Part shown: positions 8,401 to 18,523 of the stretch, in pieces
Numbering within the stretch: the stretch's first letter is position 1
How the letters are laid out: every line of letters starts with the position of its first letter
IMG/VR virus record: IMGVR_UViG_3300042691_009471
Coordinates: 1 to 37,112 of that record
Direction: 5' to 3' (one strand)
From: a virus
Length of the DNA stretch: 37,112 nt
The notes under the pieces: model-generated
Told to the model about the DNA's origin: nothing
Seen by the model: the letters and a program-made list of their open reading frames with translations, nothing else
Database searches by the model: none
Made by a program: the position numbers and the translations under genes

Positions 8401-11400
8401 TGTCTGAATAACTGTACTTAGTAGAACCCATTATATAAGCTCTATTATAACTACTTCTTAGTGCTCTTTCAGAAAGCCATGCTTCATATGCATCTTCAGG
8501 AATATTATTTTTCTTAACTAAAAACTCTTTGTATGCTAAATTATTTTCTAAAGATTCAATAGGATTTTTAGCTCTTAAACCTTCTCTTTCTAATACATAT
8601 CTATAATAACTGTTTAAATTATTAAAAGGATTTTGATCTACTTTAAATACATCAAGACCTTGTTCTGCATAATTTCTACTTGTGGTATTACCTTCTAAAA
8701 ATACTTTATTATTGAAGTCATCTTCAATAGCTTTTGTATTTACAATCATTACACCATTTTCTACAATAGCATCTAAAGCTGCCTCATCATCTATTAGAGT
8801 AGGGAAACCACTAACTTCAGGAGCTACATTTACTAATTTACCATCTTCATTTTGATAATTAGATAAATAGTTTTGGTATATAAAATTGATTACGGCATTA
8901 TTATAGGCTTTAGTAAAGTTCTCTTGTCCTTTAATACCTGTTCCAAATTTAGATTTTATAGTTCTTCTATCTTGACTTATTTTGTCTGATATAAATTTAC
9001 TAATATCTGCATTTAATCTTAGAGGAAATAACGGTAATATTAGATCTAATATTAAATCATCCATACTAAATGAAGATATTATAGACTCATTTCTAAGTCT
9101 TTCAAAACTTTCTTGATCTATTTTAGTAGATTCTGAAAGTATTTTATAATTAGACTTTCTTTGACCTACTTGTTGAGTTGTAGTTAAATTTGAAGTATCT
9201 GGAGAAAAAGATTGTTGTAAATTATCCATTCCTTCAAACTGCTTTTCTAGTTCAATAAAGTTCATAAATAAAGCTAGTGCCTTAAGACTAGAGTTATCAT
9301 TTTCTTCTATACCCTTGTATAGTGTATCTAATTGAATATCACCTTCAGGTAAATAATTTTTTGAAAGAACAGATGTTGTAAATGCATAATTAGAATCAGT
9401 TAATAAGTCTGTTATATCTTTATTAGATATAAATATTTTTTTATTAAACGTATCCTCTTTCTCATTATAACCAAATAATGCATCTATAGTATTAATTTTT
9501 TTAGAATTTAATTCATCTACTAATTGGCTTAATGGAATAATTCTTTTTGCACCCTCTGCTATAACATATAATTGACTTTCATCATTACTATTTCTAACTG
9601 TATTAATTGCTGCTCTTAGTTTTTCTCTATTAACTTTTTGTATTAAACTATCTTTTTCAGCATTACTTAAATTATTTAAAATAGGTAAAGCAATATCATT
9701 TAGTGCAGTAGATTTAACTTTAGAAGCTTTTTGACCATTTATAATTGCAAAATAAGCACTATTCATTAGTCTTTGCAATTCCATATATTTTTTAATCAAA
9801 GGTTGATTAACAAACATAAAAACTTCTTCTTCATCTACTCCAGCCTGAGTTAAGTAACTAATTACATTAATACCTTCCGGAGTCATTTGTAAATCAAATG
9901 GAAAAGGATTTTTTGCTCTATCTAATATACCATTAAGATTATGTGAGTTTAAATCAGTAATTCTACTACCTTTTTGAGTTTTTTCTCCAGATAATGAAAT
10001 TACATACTCACCTTTTTTATTCTTAATAATGTTATGTTTAAATCTCATTATCATAGGTAAATCTATGTTTCCTGTAATAACTTGACCTGTATCTATATCA
10101 AAGAATTCATTTCTATATGTAGCTGGCATTTTATTACCAATAGTCTTAAATATAGTATGATTCTTTGTTATTTTAGCTTGTATACCTAATGAAGGTTCTA
10201 AAGATAAATTAGCAGCATGTTTATATAAATTGTAAGTTGCCTCTAACAATCTCGTAGGACTAATTACATTTGACCTTTTTCCATCTTTATCAGGAGCTGA
10301 TTGATTTGGCTCTGCATTTCTTGGATTTTTATATCTGTCATAACCAGTTCTAGACTTCTCTAAATAAGGTATATATTTATCAACTAAGTGAGTTAAGTTT
10401 GGTGTAACTAGATAAGCATAGTTTTCTGGAAGAGCTAATAAAGAAGTATGTGTTTCAATATATTTATTTTGTAAATACTTCTTTTGTTGTTCTATTAACT
10501 GCTCAGAACTTATTTCAGGTAATTTTTTGAAATCTTCTTCAGTTAATCTTTTACCTGAATTTTTCTTATCATTAAATTCTTTTTCAAGAGCTTGAGCTTT
10601 CTTTAATTTACTATCAAAATCTACAACTCCTTTGCTGATGTAATTACCATCTTTATCAATGTTAGCCATTGCAAAGAAAAGTTTATCACCATCAAAGTCA
10701 GAACCAGCTTTTGCAACTATTTCTGTTGGTACTATAACTGTGTTACCAAAAGCAGGATCTATAAAATGCCATACTTCAGCACCTTCTATAGTATTTGTTG
10801 CATCATTAGGAATTCTTGGTCCACCAATAGTAACTGCTTTTCTATTATCACCTGTGTTTAACCATTCCTCATCTTTAACTAATTCATTAAGTCTTTCAAT
10901 AGTACCTATTTTTTGACCTTTATATTCTTGGTTTAATAAATTTGTATACCCACCTTGTAAACTAATTGCTACTTTCATCATTTTTGTAGCAGCTCTTTCA
11001 CCAGTTTTTTTATTAATTACTTGGCCTCTTAAGTAGAATGGTAAAGTATTGGTCCCTAAAAGTTTTTTCTTTTCTTCTGGGTCTGTTATATTCTGAAATC
11101 CTGCATCCCATAAACCATTTGTAAATGAAGTAGGGGCTTGTACTAGTGGTTCACCATTAGTAGTTTGTTTTATCAATCTTTTTTGAATTATACTCATTAA
11201 CAATTTTTCTATATCCTGAGACTCAGGGTGAATAGAAAAGTCCATTGTTAATTGACCATCATCGGTTGTGTTTAATAATTTAATTAAGTGATTTGGTATC
11301 TCTCTTTCTTCTAATTGTTCTCTTATAAATTCAACAAAGTTTTTAAGATTACCTTCATATCTTTTAGTTGTTTCATTATAAACATAACCTATTTCATTTA

Positions 11401-14400
11401 ATAAATCAGCTTTTAAAAGATTTGTATATTCCTTAGTAGTATTTAAATAACTATTAACTAATGCTTCATTTTGTTTATTTTTTATTTCACCATTCTCAAA
11501 TAAGTTATCTAAAATGATAGCTCTTGTTTGAGTAGCTATTGGTAATTTACCTTTAAACTCATCATTAATAACAGTAACCTCTTTTAAATAAGCTAGATAA
11601 ATAGGATTTAATGTAAATGGTACATCATCAGAAATACTTTTTTGTTGTTCTGTAGCAAATATATTATCTAACTTACCATTAGAAGTTAAGTTAGCAGCTT
11701 TAGACCCTGACCCAAATGTAACATATTGTACATTTTCTCTGAGCATTTTCTTATGAAGTTTGTCTAATTGAGAACCTTCTTTAGCATTAACACCAGGGAT
11801 CAAAGGCATTACAGAAAACTTATGCATTGCTGTAGTAGCAATTAAGTCATTTTTTAATGAACCAAAATAATGTAATTTATAAATAGGAAAGTATTGTGCA
11901 GCTTCAGCTTGAGTAACTTTTTCTCCATTTATAATTTTTTGATATAAATTTTCTTGAGCTATAGACCAACCTCTACCAACTTTATGCAATGCTCTATATG
12001 CATCTATTGTCATATAAGCCATACCATCACCTTCAGTCATTTTTTCAAAGGCTTTAGCATTTAATTTTGTAAAGTATTCTGCAGTTTCTTTATCATATGT
12101 TTTAGAAAACTCCTCTAACCAAGCAGCTTTCATATCATCTAGATATATACTTTTTCTTTCTATATCTTCAATAACAGCTGTATTTAAAGTATCTGAAAAA
12201 ATATAATTATCATAGTTTACTTTACCTTCAGCTTTTGCTGTTTCAACAGCAGCATATGTTCTTGGTTTTTTTATATTTTGACCATCTTGATCTTTAATTT
12301 GATATGGTGCATTAAATGTATCATTAACAAAATCTATAGTACCTTGATCATATAAGAAACCTGTACCATCTGAAGTGGCTCCTGGAATTCTTTTAGACCA
12401 ATCTTCTTTTGCATGATTCCATTGAGCAAAATCACCAAACATTATAATAGATGTTTCAAACTTATGTATCCAGTCATTATAAGCATATGCTTTTAAGATT
12501 TTATCTACTATATTTTTATCATTTCTTATTGCTTTAAGTTCTTCTGATGTAGGTTTTTCTGATAGCTTAACACCTGCTTTTCTTAAAAGAGATTCAGATA
12601 AATAAGGTACATCTTGATAGTAATATTGTGAATAATCTGTAACTAGTTCATTAAAATAACTTTTAATGTCATTAACCACCTTACGTAATAATTCTCTATT
12701 ACTTTTTAATTCAGATTTTAAATTAACATTTATATTATTTTCAATAAGAGCATAAAGTTCTTTTTTGGTTTCAGGAGTCAATACAGTATCAAATGCACTA
12801 AAAACTTCTCCAGCATAAATATCTTTACCATTAACTACATCAACTACTCTATTATAACCGGTAATTTTTAAAAGTTCATTTCTTTGTGATCCTTTAAACT
12901 TTTTAATTCTATCAAATTCTCCTTCTAGATAACCTAGAAAATGTTCACCTATAGCATAATTTTCTCCAGTGTTGCTTTGTAAAAACATGTTAATATCTAC
13001 ATACAAGTTTTTATCATCTCCTTTTTCAAGTTGAATTTGTCCAGGTTCTATTCCACCTATAACTCTAAATCCTTGAGAAAATTTCTTTTCAGATATACGT
13101 GGTAATTCTGCCCAACCTGCAAGAAGCATACTATGAAGCTCTTGTAAAAACTTAGACTTATCATCTAGTTCAGTAGTAGTATTACCTAAATCATCATTTA
13201 TATTTGTACCATCTACAGCAATTGCTTCAATAGACATACCTCTTTTTTTAGCACCCTCTTCATCAAATCTATCAAATAAACTATTTAATATTTTAAGATG
13301 TTTAGTATAAGTATTTACATTAGGATTAAGATAACTCATGTATGAGTATCTTGTATCCGTCCATAGATCTGATTGTTTGTCTACACTATTAAGAGCATCT
13401 AATCTAGCTGAATAACTACTATAATTTATATCTTCATACCCAGTATTACCATTAGCTCTAATAACACCTGCTGTAGCTGAATCATAACCATATTTGCTTT
13501 GTAATTCAGCAAGTCTTCTTAACTGAGTATTTTCATTAAAGTCTTCTTTGATTGTAGTAAATACTTCTTTTGGTATAGTTATTTTTAAAGTTTCAAGTGG
13601 ACTTAATTTAAATTTTTCTAAGTACTCTTCTTTAAGTGGACTTAATACTTCACCAGCTTCTTTATCTAATTGTATATCATTAAATTCTTTTACTGCATCA
13701 AATATATATGCTAAACCATAATAGTCAGATTTCTCATCTAGTTCTGAAACTATATTCTTATTAGTATCTAAACCAATTCCAATGGCTTGTGCAAATTCTA
13801 AAGCTCTAGATTTTTTTAAATTTCCACTAGTATCTTTAAACTCTGATACAATAGCATTTAAATTCAGTGAAGAAACATTATTTGCACTTTTGTTTATAAA
13901 TTTAGTTTTAGGAGAACTTTTAAATTCAGAAATCCATCTACCTTGTATAGAGCTAATTGATAATGAAGCCTGTACAGATTGTAAATCAAACTGACCTTGA
14001 TCATTAATTGTAGCAAATAACTGCATATACTTAACCTTAGCTTTACCAAAGTCTTGTACAAATTGTCTACTTATATCAAATTCATAAGTATTTGTTGTGT
14101 TTGGTTCAGGATACTTACTTTCAATTAATTGTTTAATTTCTGGAAACTTTTCAGATTCTCTAAGAAGAGCATCATAAGCTTTTTGTCTATCTCTTATACC
14201 ACCAATAGTTTTTGCAACAATATTAAATACTTTAGAAAAATCAGCTCTTTGTTTAAAACCAAATCTATCAACAGAAGTATTACCTTGAGAATCTACTTTA
14301 AATAAACTTTTTAAAATATAGGCTGTTTCTTTACTCATTAACTGTTGTAAAGAAACCTTACCTTTTAAGTTATCATTATTTAATTCTTCTTGTCTTGTTC

Positions 14401-17400
14401 CACTATCACCAAGTTGTGTTGAGTCAATTATATTACCATCTGCATCTAAACTTTCTGTATAATCTGTCTCATACTTTTTCTTTGCTACATCATAATCAGT
14501 ATTTTCAAGATAGTATTTAAGAACACCAGACTTATTATCTCCCCAGTTATTAAGAGCTAATTGTAATATTCTAATATTATCTAATGTTAAAGATTGTTCT
14601 TCAGATAAATTTAAATTAGGTTGTAAAGCTTTTTGATTAAGTTCAAAACCTGTATATGCTTTTGCCTTACCCTTTACATAATTATTATATTGTAATTCAG
14701 CATCTTCTACATTAGATACTATAATAATATCTACAGGCTTGTCATTTGCATTTTTAATCTCATTATGTTTATAAAAATCAGAAACAATTTTTATAGTACC
14801 AGCATAAGATTCACCTTTTACTCTTTCACCTTTTTTTAATGATGGAGTAAGTTTAGAAAAATCTAAAACTTGAGAAGTTAAAAATACATATTTATGATCT
14901 CCTTTTTTATTTGTTAATTTAGCAGATGCATACTTTTCTATTTGACTAAGATTATTTAAACTATTAAAATCAAAGTCTGGTTTTAACTTGTCTAATTTTT
15001 CTTTTTCTGTTTTAAGTTTATTCTCTAAAACTTCTCTTACCTCATTTAATAATATTTCTCTTCTCTGTGTTTCAACAAGAGTAGCAATGGTAATAGCTTT
15101 AGCTCCAGGAACATTCTTATATTTTTTATATCTTTCATCTATAATCTCAGCAATTATAGAATCTATTGCAGATACTAATTGTGTACTATCTTGTTTACTA
15201 AGTACATCTTCTCTAGGATTTTCTACATTTCTTACACCTCTATCTAAAGCAAATAACTCAGCGTTAGATATAAGTGGTGTATAACTATTTAAATTACCAA
15301 CTCTTAAATTGTTAAACAATTCTTTTGCCATTGGTGAATTTAATACATCTATAGTAACATCTTTTTTATTAAATTTCTTAAGAATTTTACCAAAAAAAGC
15401 TTTTAAGAAATTTAATATTTGTCTAAATAAAGTATTTTTAACCGGAGTCTTAGTCTCTGGCTTTTCATTCTTCATATAGTTTCTAAAATCCTCTGCTAAT
15501 TTTTCTTCTAATTCTTTTATATCTGCAGTAGAGTAGCTATATGTCTCCCCGTTTTCTAATGTAAATGTTCCTTTTAAAGATCTCATCTCATTATATAGAT
15601 CAGTCTTTTGTTGAGGAGTTAAGAATAATTGTGAAAAGGCATGCCAAGCTTCATGATAGATGGTTAAGTTTTGAAATATACTACCCTTCTGAACATTATA
15701 ATTTATCTTACCAAGTCTATTAGGATTAGCAAGAGTTGCAGCACTTACTATAAAACTAGCATATACATCTGAATTTACAATATTAATTATAGGATTCAAG
15801 TCTATTGCATCTCTCATAGCTTTCATACCATCACTATTCCACCAATCAATAGACTGTTGTATTTTCTTTGTACTTATTTTTTCATCTAAGTTTTTACCTT
15901 TTCTAAATAGACCATCTATTAAATCATCAGGTTTATTACTGTTGTTAGTATTGTTATGTGGCTGTTGAGCTTCAGGTTTTATAATAGTTTGTATTACATC
16001 AGCACCTGTTCTAATTTCATTAAGTTCAACTTTACTATCTATAATACTATTAATATAATTAATTTGTTTTTGTGAGAAATTATTTGAAATTTGTAAACTA
16101 TCAAATACTTCTCTAGCAAATTCTTTAGTATATTTTGGATTACTCTTTATTTCATTAATTAAAAGTTTATTTAAATGAAATGACAGATTACCTAATACAC
16201 CTTGATTTTGCATTTGTGCAATATACTCAGGAGAGTTTACTATATCAATTAATCTATTTGCTTCTATATCAGCTTCAGTAGTTGTATTTATAGGTATAAA
16301 TTCATCATCAATAGACTCTTTTTTTGGTTCAGCAATTGGTTTATATAAAACAAGTTCCCGTCCTACTGATGTCATATCATCATCAATATAACCTATAAGT
16401 GATTCATAACCATTATCTAACATTGCTTTAGCTAAAGCATCATTCATATCTTGTGTAGAATCAAAACTTTTTCCTTCTAATGCACTTCTTTTTATTTCTA
16501 TAAATTTATTTATACCTTCTGTTGTTGTTGTATCTAAAGTTTTTGTAACATCATAAGATACTTCAACCTCTTCTACTGGATCATTAGCACCTATTTCTTG
16601 AAAAGGTTTATCTAATGCATAATAAATTCCTGAACCTCTTTGAGCATAATTTACTTTAGATGAAAAAGTACCTGATGTTCTATAAGCTTTTACTTTAATT
16701 ATATTTGAAGTTGCAGGACCTGTAGAAGAATCAAACTGCAATGAATAATTAAAAAATCCCGGATTGTTTTCAATAAGGGTTATTGTAGGATTTTGAGCAA
16801 GTATTAGATCAGTATAACTTTTTCTTACAAATTCTTTAGTATTTATATCATAAGCTCTATATGATTTATTTTTTAATGCATCACCTGTTGCTGGAGAATC
16901 TGAATAACTAATAAAAGTTGGATAGCCTCCATAACCTTGAGTTAAAGCAACAAATAATTCTTTAGAAATTTTATTTGTATCCTCATTAACTAAATTAGTA
17001 TTAGATAAATTATACTCAGCAACTTGATTGATTAAACCTGCTTTTTCATATAATTTTAAAAATAAAGTATTTTGAGCAAAGTTATATGATATATCAAAAT
17101 TTCTAACAGACTTTGTCATTCCTATAGGAATAAACTGTTTTATAAAATCATATTTTTGTTGAACTGTAAGTTTGGGATTTATAACAATTTGTGAAATTTG
17201 TTGTGCTATATCCTCATTTATTCTCATTCTATCAATAGGAAAAGCTTCACCATTTATTCTTATAGTAGCTCCTCCTTTTTTAACAATACCATTTTCTTTA
17301 CTTTCTGTTATTATGCTATCTAAAATATTTTTAGATTGATTTGGAAAGTTTAATAAAGTATTAAGGGATATTTCTGAACCAGAAGCAATACTAGCAATAC

Positions 17401-18523
17401 CATTAGTTATTCCTGTAATAGGTAATAAATATGCGGCATCACTTGGTTTTCTTCTTAATGCAGCATCTTGTATTTCTTTAAGTGTTTTTAAATCTTCTTC
17501 TTGTTCTTTTTCTATTGACTCTAAATATGCTTTCTTATCTCCAAACTCTTCTTTATAAGTAAGTTTAGCAATCTCTTTTGGTGTAAGAATAGTACTGTCA
17601 TTATTATAAATATTTGTAGCAACAAGTTTATTTTCAACTACTCTAACGGGTCTCAAAAATTGATAAACTATTTTACCTTCATTTTTATTAGAAATATTAC
17701 CAGCCTCATCAAAATAAAGCATGTTTCCTGCTTCATCAGAAAGTATTAATACAACTCTCTCATTAATTTTTAAAACTCCTGTTGGAGTATTTTCACCAAT
17801 AGATCTAGCTTTTATAATTTCATTTTGAGTTTCTTCATCAAATAATTGTTGTCTATCTCCAGTAGCAAAATCATTTAAGTTAAAAGCTCTATAAAATAAT
17901 TTCTTATTTTGATAAACTACTCCATCTGTAATACTTTGGTTATTCATACTATTTTGTATGGAAGCCATTGTATTTACAATAGTTAATTTATTAGGATCTA
18001 TTCTTTCTATAATTAATTTTTTTCCTTTAGTTGAAGGTTTTACTTTAATATAGTTTTGACTAGTTCCTGTTAAAGGACTAAACGTTCTAAATCTTTTTGA
18101 AGGCTTTATTGGTTCATTTAATTCAGTTTCTTTTAACTCAATTTCATTTTCCTTTATATCATTAGTATTTATACTTGCATTAATAGCATCAGAATCTACA
18201 GGTTTATTAAATTCTTTAAGTACTTCATTTATGCCATTTTCAGATCTGAATGATCTATTTAATTTATTTAATGTATTTAAATCAATATTAATATTACCTT
18301 CACTAAAGTGTGAAGTATATGCAACTAAAATTAATTTAGGTAATGATGCAATATATTTAGCAGCTGCTTCAGGTGAACCGTTTGTTTTAAGTTCATTAAA
18401 AAAACTTTGCATGAATGCATTTGGATCAAACGTACCTTCTTTCTCTGCCTTTTTTAAATTTGCAACAACATATGAATAAAGTGATTTTATTATCTCTGGA
18501 TCATTTATAGCACATTTTATCAT
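5456..18523 (-). CDS. Giant RNA polymerase polyprotein: ART-like, zincin, RNAP, AlkB, DUF4326, NADAR (~4355 aa)
   Basis: Single-chain phage RNA polymerase with added enzyme domains. Residues are counted from the ATG at 18523, which shares its A with the upstream TAA; an in-frame GTG at 18532 would add three residues. In order: an ART-like segment at ~605-730 (YRTSG, RGSGIYYALDKPF, GYESLIGY); a gluzincin-type metallopeptidase (YHEAWHAFSQLF, HEAWH 957-961, candidate third ligand E1011 in KLAEDFRNY); the RNAP core, with KMMKVAISLQGGYTNLL (possible first double-psi barrel), GGPRIPNDATNT, and the metal-binding loop GSDFDGDKLFF (D2609, D2611, D2613); an AlkB-like 2OG-Fe(II) oxygenase (H3793-x-D3795, H3851, RVTITMR R3880/R3886); a DUF4326-like domain (~3935-4055; HFGNPF, HADTLAEI); and a NADAR/YbiA-like domain (~4075-4207; ELSNFAVRPF, SVEQAYQ with E4108). 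Known for the family: the homologous phi14:2 gp66 enzyme is carried in the virion and transcribes early genes. Fate of the extra domains is inference. Confidence 0.85.
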   Translation of the reverse strand: MIKCAINDPEIIKSLYSYVVANLKKAEKEGTFDPNAFMQSFFNELKTNGSPEAAAKYIASLPKLILVAYTSHFSEGNINIDLNTLNKLNRSFRSENGINEVLKEFNKPVDSDAINASINTNDIKENEIELKETELNEPIKPSKRFRTFSPLTGTSQNYIKVKPSTKGKKLIIERIDPNKLTIVNTMASIQNSMNNQSITDGVVYQNKKLFYRAFNLNDFATGDRQQLFDEETQNEIIKARSIGENTPTGVLKINERVVLILSDEAGNMLYFDEAGNISNKNEGKIVYQFLRPVRVVENKLVATNIYNNDSTILTPKEIAKLTYKEEFGDKKAYLESIEKEQEEDLKTLKEIQDAALRRKPSDAAYLLPITGITNGIASIASGSEISLNTLLNFPNQSKNILDSIITESKENGIVKKGGATIRINGEAFPIDRMRINEDIAQQISQIVINPKLTVQQKYDFIKQFIPIGMTKSVRNFDISYNFAQNTLFLKLYEKAGLINQVAEYNLSNTNLVNEDTNKISKELFVALTQGYGGYPTFISYSDSPATGDALKNKSYRAYDINTKEFVRKSYTDLILAQNPTITLIENNPGFFNYSLQFDSSTGPATSNIIKVKAYRTSGTFSSKVNYAQRGSGIYYALDKPFQEIGANDPVEEVEVSYDVTKTLDTTTTEGINKFIEIKRSALEGKSFDSTQDMNDALAKAMLDNGYESLIGYIDDDMTSVGRELVLYKPIAEPKKESIDDEFIPINTTTEADIEANRLIDIVNSPEYIAQMQNQGVLGNLSFHLNKLLINEIKSNPKYTKEFAREVFDSLQISNNFSQKQINYINSIIDSKVELNEIRTGADVIQTIIKPEAQQPHNNTNNSNKPDDLIDGLFRKGKNLDEKISTKKIQQSIDWWNSDGMKAMRDAIDLNPIINIVNSDVYASFIVSAATLANPNRLGKINYNVQKGSIFQNLTIYHEAWHAFSQLFLTPQQKTDLYNEMRSLKGTFTLENGETYSYSTADIKELEEKLAEDFRNYMKNEKPETKTPVKNTLFRQILNFLKAFFGKILKKFNKKDVTIDVLNSPMAKELFNNLRVGNLNSYTPLISNAELFALDRGVRNVENPREDVLSKQDSTQLVSAIDSIIAEIIDERYKKYKNVPGAKAITIATLVETQRREILLNEVREVLENKLKTEKEKLDKLKPDFDFNSLNNLSQIEKYASAKLTNKKGDHKYVFLTSQVLDFSKLTPSLKKGERVKGESYAGTIKIVSDFYKHNEIKNANDKPVDIIIVSNVEDAELQYNNYVKGKAKAYTGFELNQKALQPNLNLSEEQSLTLDNIRILQLALNNWGDNKSGVLKYYLENTDYDVAKKKYETDYTESLDADGNIIDSTQLGDSGTRQEELNNDNLKGKVSLQQLMSKETAYILKSLFKVDSQGNTSVDRFGFKQRADFSKVFNIVAKTIGGIRDRQKAYDALLRESEKFPEIKQLIESKYPEPNTTNTYEFDISRQFVQDFGKAKVKYMQLFATINDQGQFDLQSVQASLSISSIQGRWISEFKSSPKTKFINKSANNVSSLNLNAIVSEFKDTSGNLKKSRALEFAQAIGIGLDTNKNIVSELDEKSDYYGLAYIFDAVKEFNDIQLDKEAGEVLSPLKEEYLEKFKLSPLETLKITIPKEVFTTIKEDFNENTQLRRLAELQSKYGYDSATAGVIRANGNTGYEDINYSSYSARLDALNSVDKQSDLWTDTRYSYMSYLNPNVNTYTKHLKILNSLFDRFDEEGAKKRGMSIEAIAVDGTNINDDLGNTTTELDDKSKFLQELHSMLLAGWAELPRISEKKFSQGFRVIGGIEPGQIQLEKGDDKNLYVDINMFLQSNTGENYAIGEHFLGYLEGEFDRIKKFKGSQRNELLKITGYNRVVDVVNGKDIYAGEVFSAFDTVLTPETKKELYALIENNINVNLKSELKSNRELLRKVVNDIKSYFNELVTDYSQYYYQDVPYLSESLLRKAGVKLSEKPTSEELKAIRNDKNIVDKILKAYAYNDWIHKFETSIIMFGDFAQWNHAKEDWSKRIPGATSDGTGFLYDQGTIDFVNDTFNAPYQIKDQDGQNIKKPRTYAAVETAKAEGKVNYDNYIFSDTLNTAVIEDIERKSIYLDDMKAAWLEEFSKTYDKETAEYFTKLNAKAFEKMTEGDGMAYMTIDAYRALHKVGRGWSIAQENLYQKIINGEKVTQAEAAQYFPIYKLHYFGSLKNDLIATTAMHKFSVMPLIPGVNAKEGSQLDKLHKKMLRENVQYVTFGSGSKAANLTSNGKLDNIFATEQQKSISDDVPFTLNPIYLAYLKEVTVINDEFKGKLPIATQTRAIILDNLFENGEIKNKQNEALVNSYLNTTKEYTNLLKADLLNEIGYVYNETTKRYEGNLKNFVEFIREQLEEREIPNHLIKLLNTTDDGQLTMDFSIHPESQDIEKLLMSIIQKRLIKQTTNGEPLVQAPTSFTNGLWDAGFQNITDPEEKKKLLGTNTLPFYLRGQVINKKTGERAATKMMKVAISLQGGYTNLLNQEYKGQKIGTIERLNELVKDEEWLNTGDNRKAVTIGGPRIPNDATNTIEGAEVWHFIDPAFGNTVIVPTEIVAKAGSDFDGDKLFFAMANIDKDGNYISKGVVDFDSKLKKAQALEKEFNDKKNSGKRLTEEDFKKLPEISSEQLIEQQKKYLQNKYIETHTSLLALPENYAYLVTPNLTHLVDKYIPYLEKSRTGYDRYKNPRNAEPNQSAPDKDGKRSNVISPTRLLEATYNLYKHAANLSLEPSLGIQAKITKNHTIFKTIGNKMPATYRNEFFDIDTGQVITGNIDLPMIMRFKHNIIKNKKGEYVISLSGEKTQKGSRITDLNSHNLNGILDRAKNPFPFDLQMTPEGINVISYLTQAGVDEEEVFMFVNQPLIKKYMELQRLMNSAYFAIINGQKASKVKSTALNDIALPILNNLSNAEKDSLIQKVNREKLRAAINTVRNSNDESQLYVIAEGAKRIIPLSQLVDELNSKKINTIDALFGYNEKEDTFNKKIFISNKDITDLLTDSNYAFTTSVLSKNYLPEGDIQLDTLYKGIEENDNSSLKALALFMNFIELEKQFEGMDNLQQSFSPDTSNLTTTQQVGQRKSNYKILSESTKIDQESFERLRNESIISSFSMDDLILDLILPLFPLRLNADISKFISDKISQDRRTIKSKFGTGIKGQENFTKAYNNAVINFIYQNYLSNYQNEDGKLVNVAPEVSGFPTLIDDEAALDAIVENGVMIVNTKAIEDDFNNKVFLEGNTTSRNYAEQGLDVFKVDQNPFNNLNSYYRYVLEREGLRAKNPIESLENNLAYKEFLVKKNNIPEDAYEAWLSERALRSSYNRAYIMGSTKYSYSDSVLDLIRNLSDKVKSEYPILSQIAPAETRRANIKLLQLNDKKLVKGKLAEIYYSNIRNLGDVTIKKVNDPELNEKISDLFNQFSLMMFYQHGVGPSKFGFTKALDPEQYKALMLDSEPDFFKNYFVSPEDTTKILNKIYDTVVTNEIFKNYNVPLKGYHIKEEKDEFIDTFDLLTGLSEGPIIIALDDINSYKTYLSKSNNVKPKTFFTPKTLFTEFYNNVTGKRQTMPESAQWNLNSNGYYDMIDNATKEVYIQNVDLSNGMKMLQADEVYPKTAVKAPVSQTNKPKGVQVKEGIYVNQAALTKEEQLELFDYLKPYLEEQAAKTNKGVQASKMIGLGLRWDYKTNNAGRPAVEIPDVINPGNKNKYGYYTVSINNQPLGEITPRFRELMQKATGVDMTNYDGAIINLYEKDTFISSHNDVDESKSAIKYPVIGINLGGKGNFSIERLGSENAMLDLQAGTGYVFGVDGINREVWHRTFPTPQDSFLPELTTKIDGKTYPAGSYRVTITMRRVMPLTQGMPEAPSIVSDTTKAPVTSVKPTVKDLTRWSDLSKATDPYTDDGIVTTRISNTEEHFGNPFIGSQRRDKNGNLVKSKVDNITVFNTIDEADQAYRDWLMGTKHQNIKPLRREWILKQINEGKLDGKTLLYYKPMEVYNNDGTVVKGGYHSHADTLAEIVEELRGKATTQPTIAPVATLGPETKINIYASTGENAELSNFAVRPFTFQGVSFNSVEQAYQSLKGGKFDKATYDNKAYIPFNRNGIMTVSKFRGPLGTTTDAQQTQLMGQLIKASFEQNPDALAKLLATGNATLTHTQDKSKWGTEFPRLLMEVRDELRTTQPTEGSISIQPTVQEEDMKVFQSALNDNDGVLPNKFIVSLPTGTRTWIRNSRNLYDLVDNNTILLRNVNMETGLVEKQSTTPVDESKRKALIDQFTNLRATMPIDEILAEKGIDANDVLLNLQKAKTQEDLLKIETEILKKLC

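Noticed and set aside
10659-15284. Several 70-100-aa + strand frames inside the polymerase gene
   Set aside because: They are antisense shadows with hydrophobic low-complexity translations and no start context.
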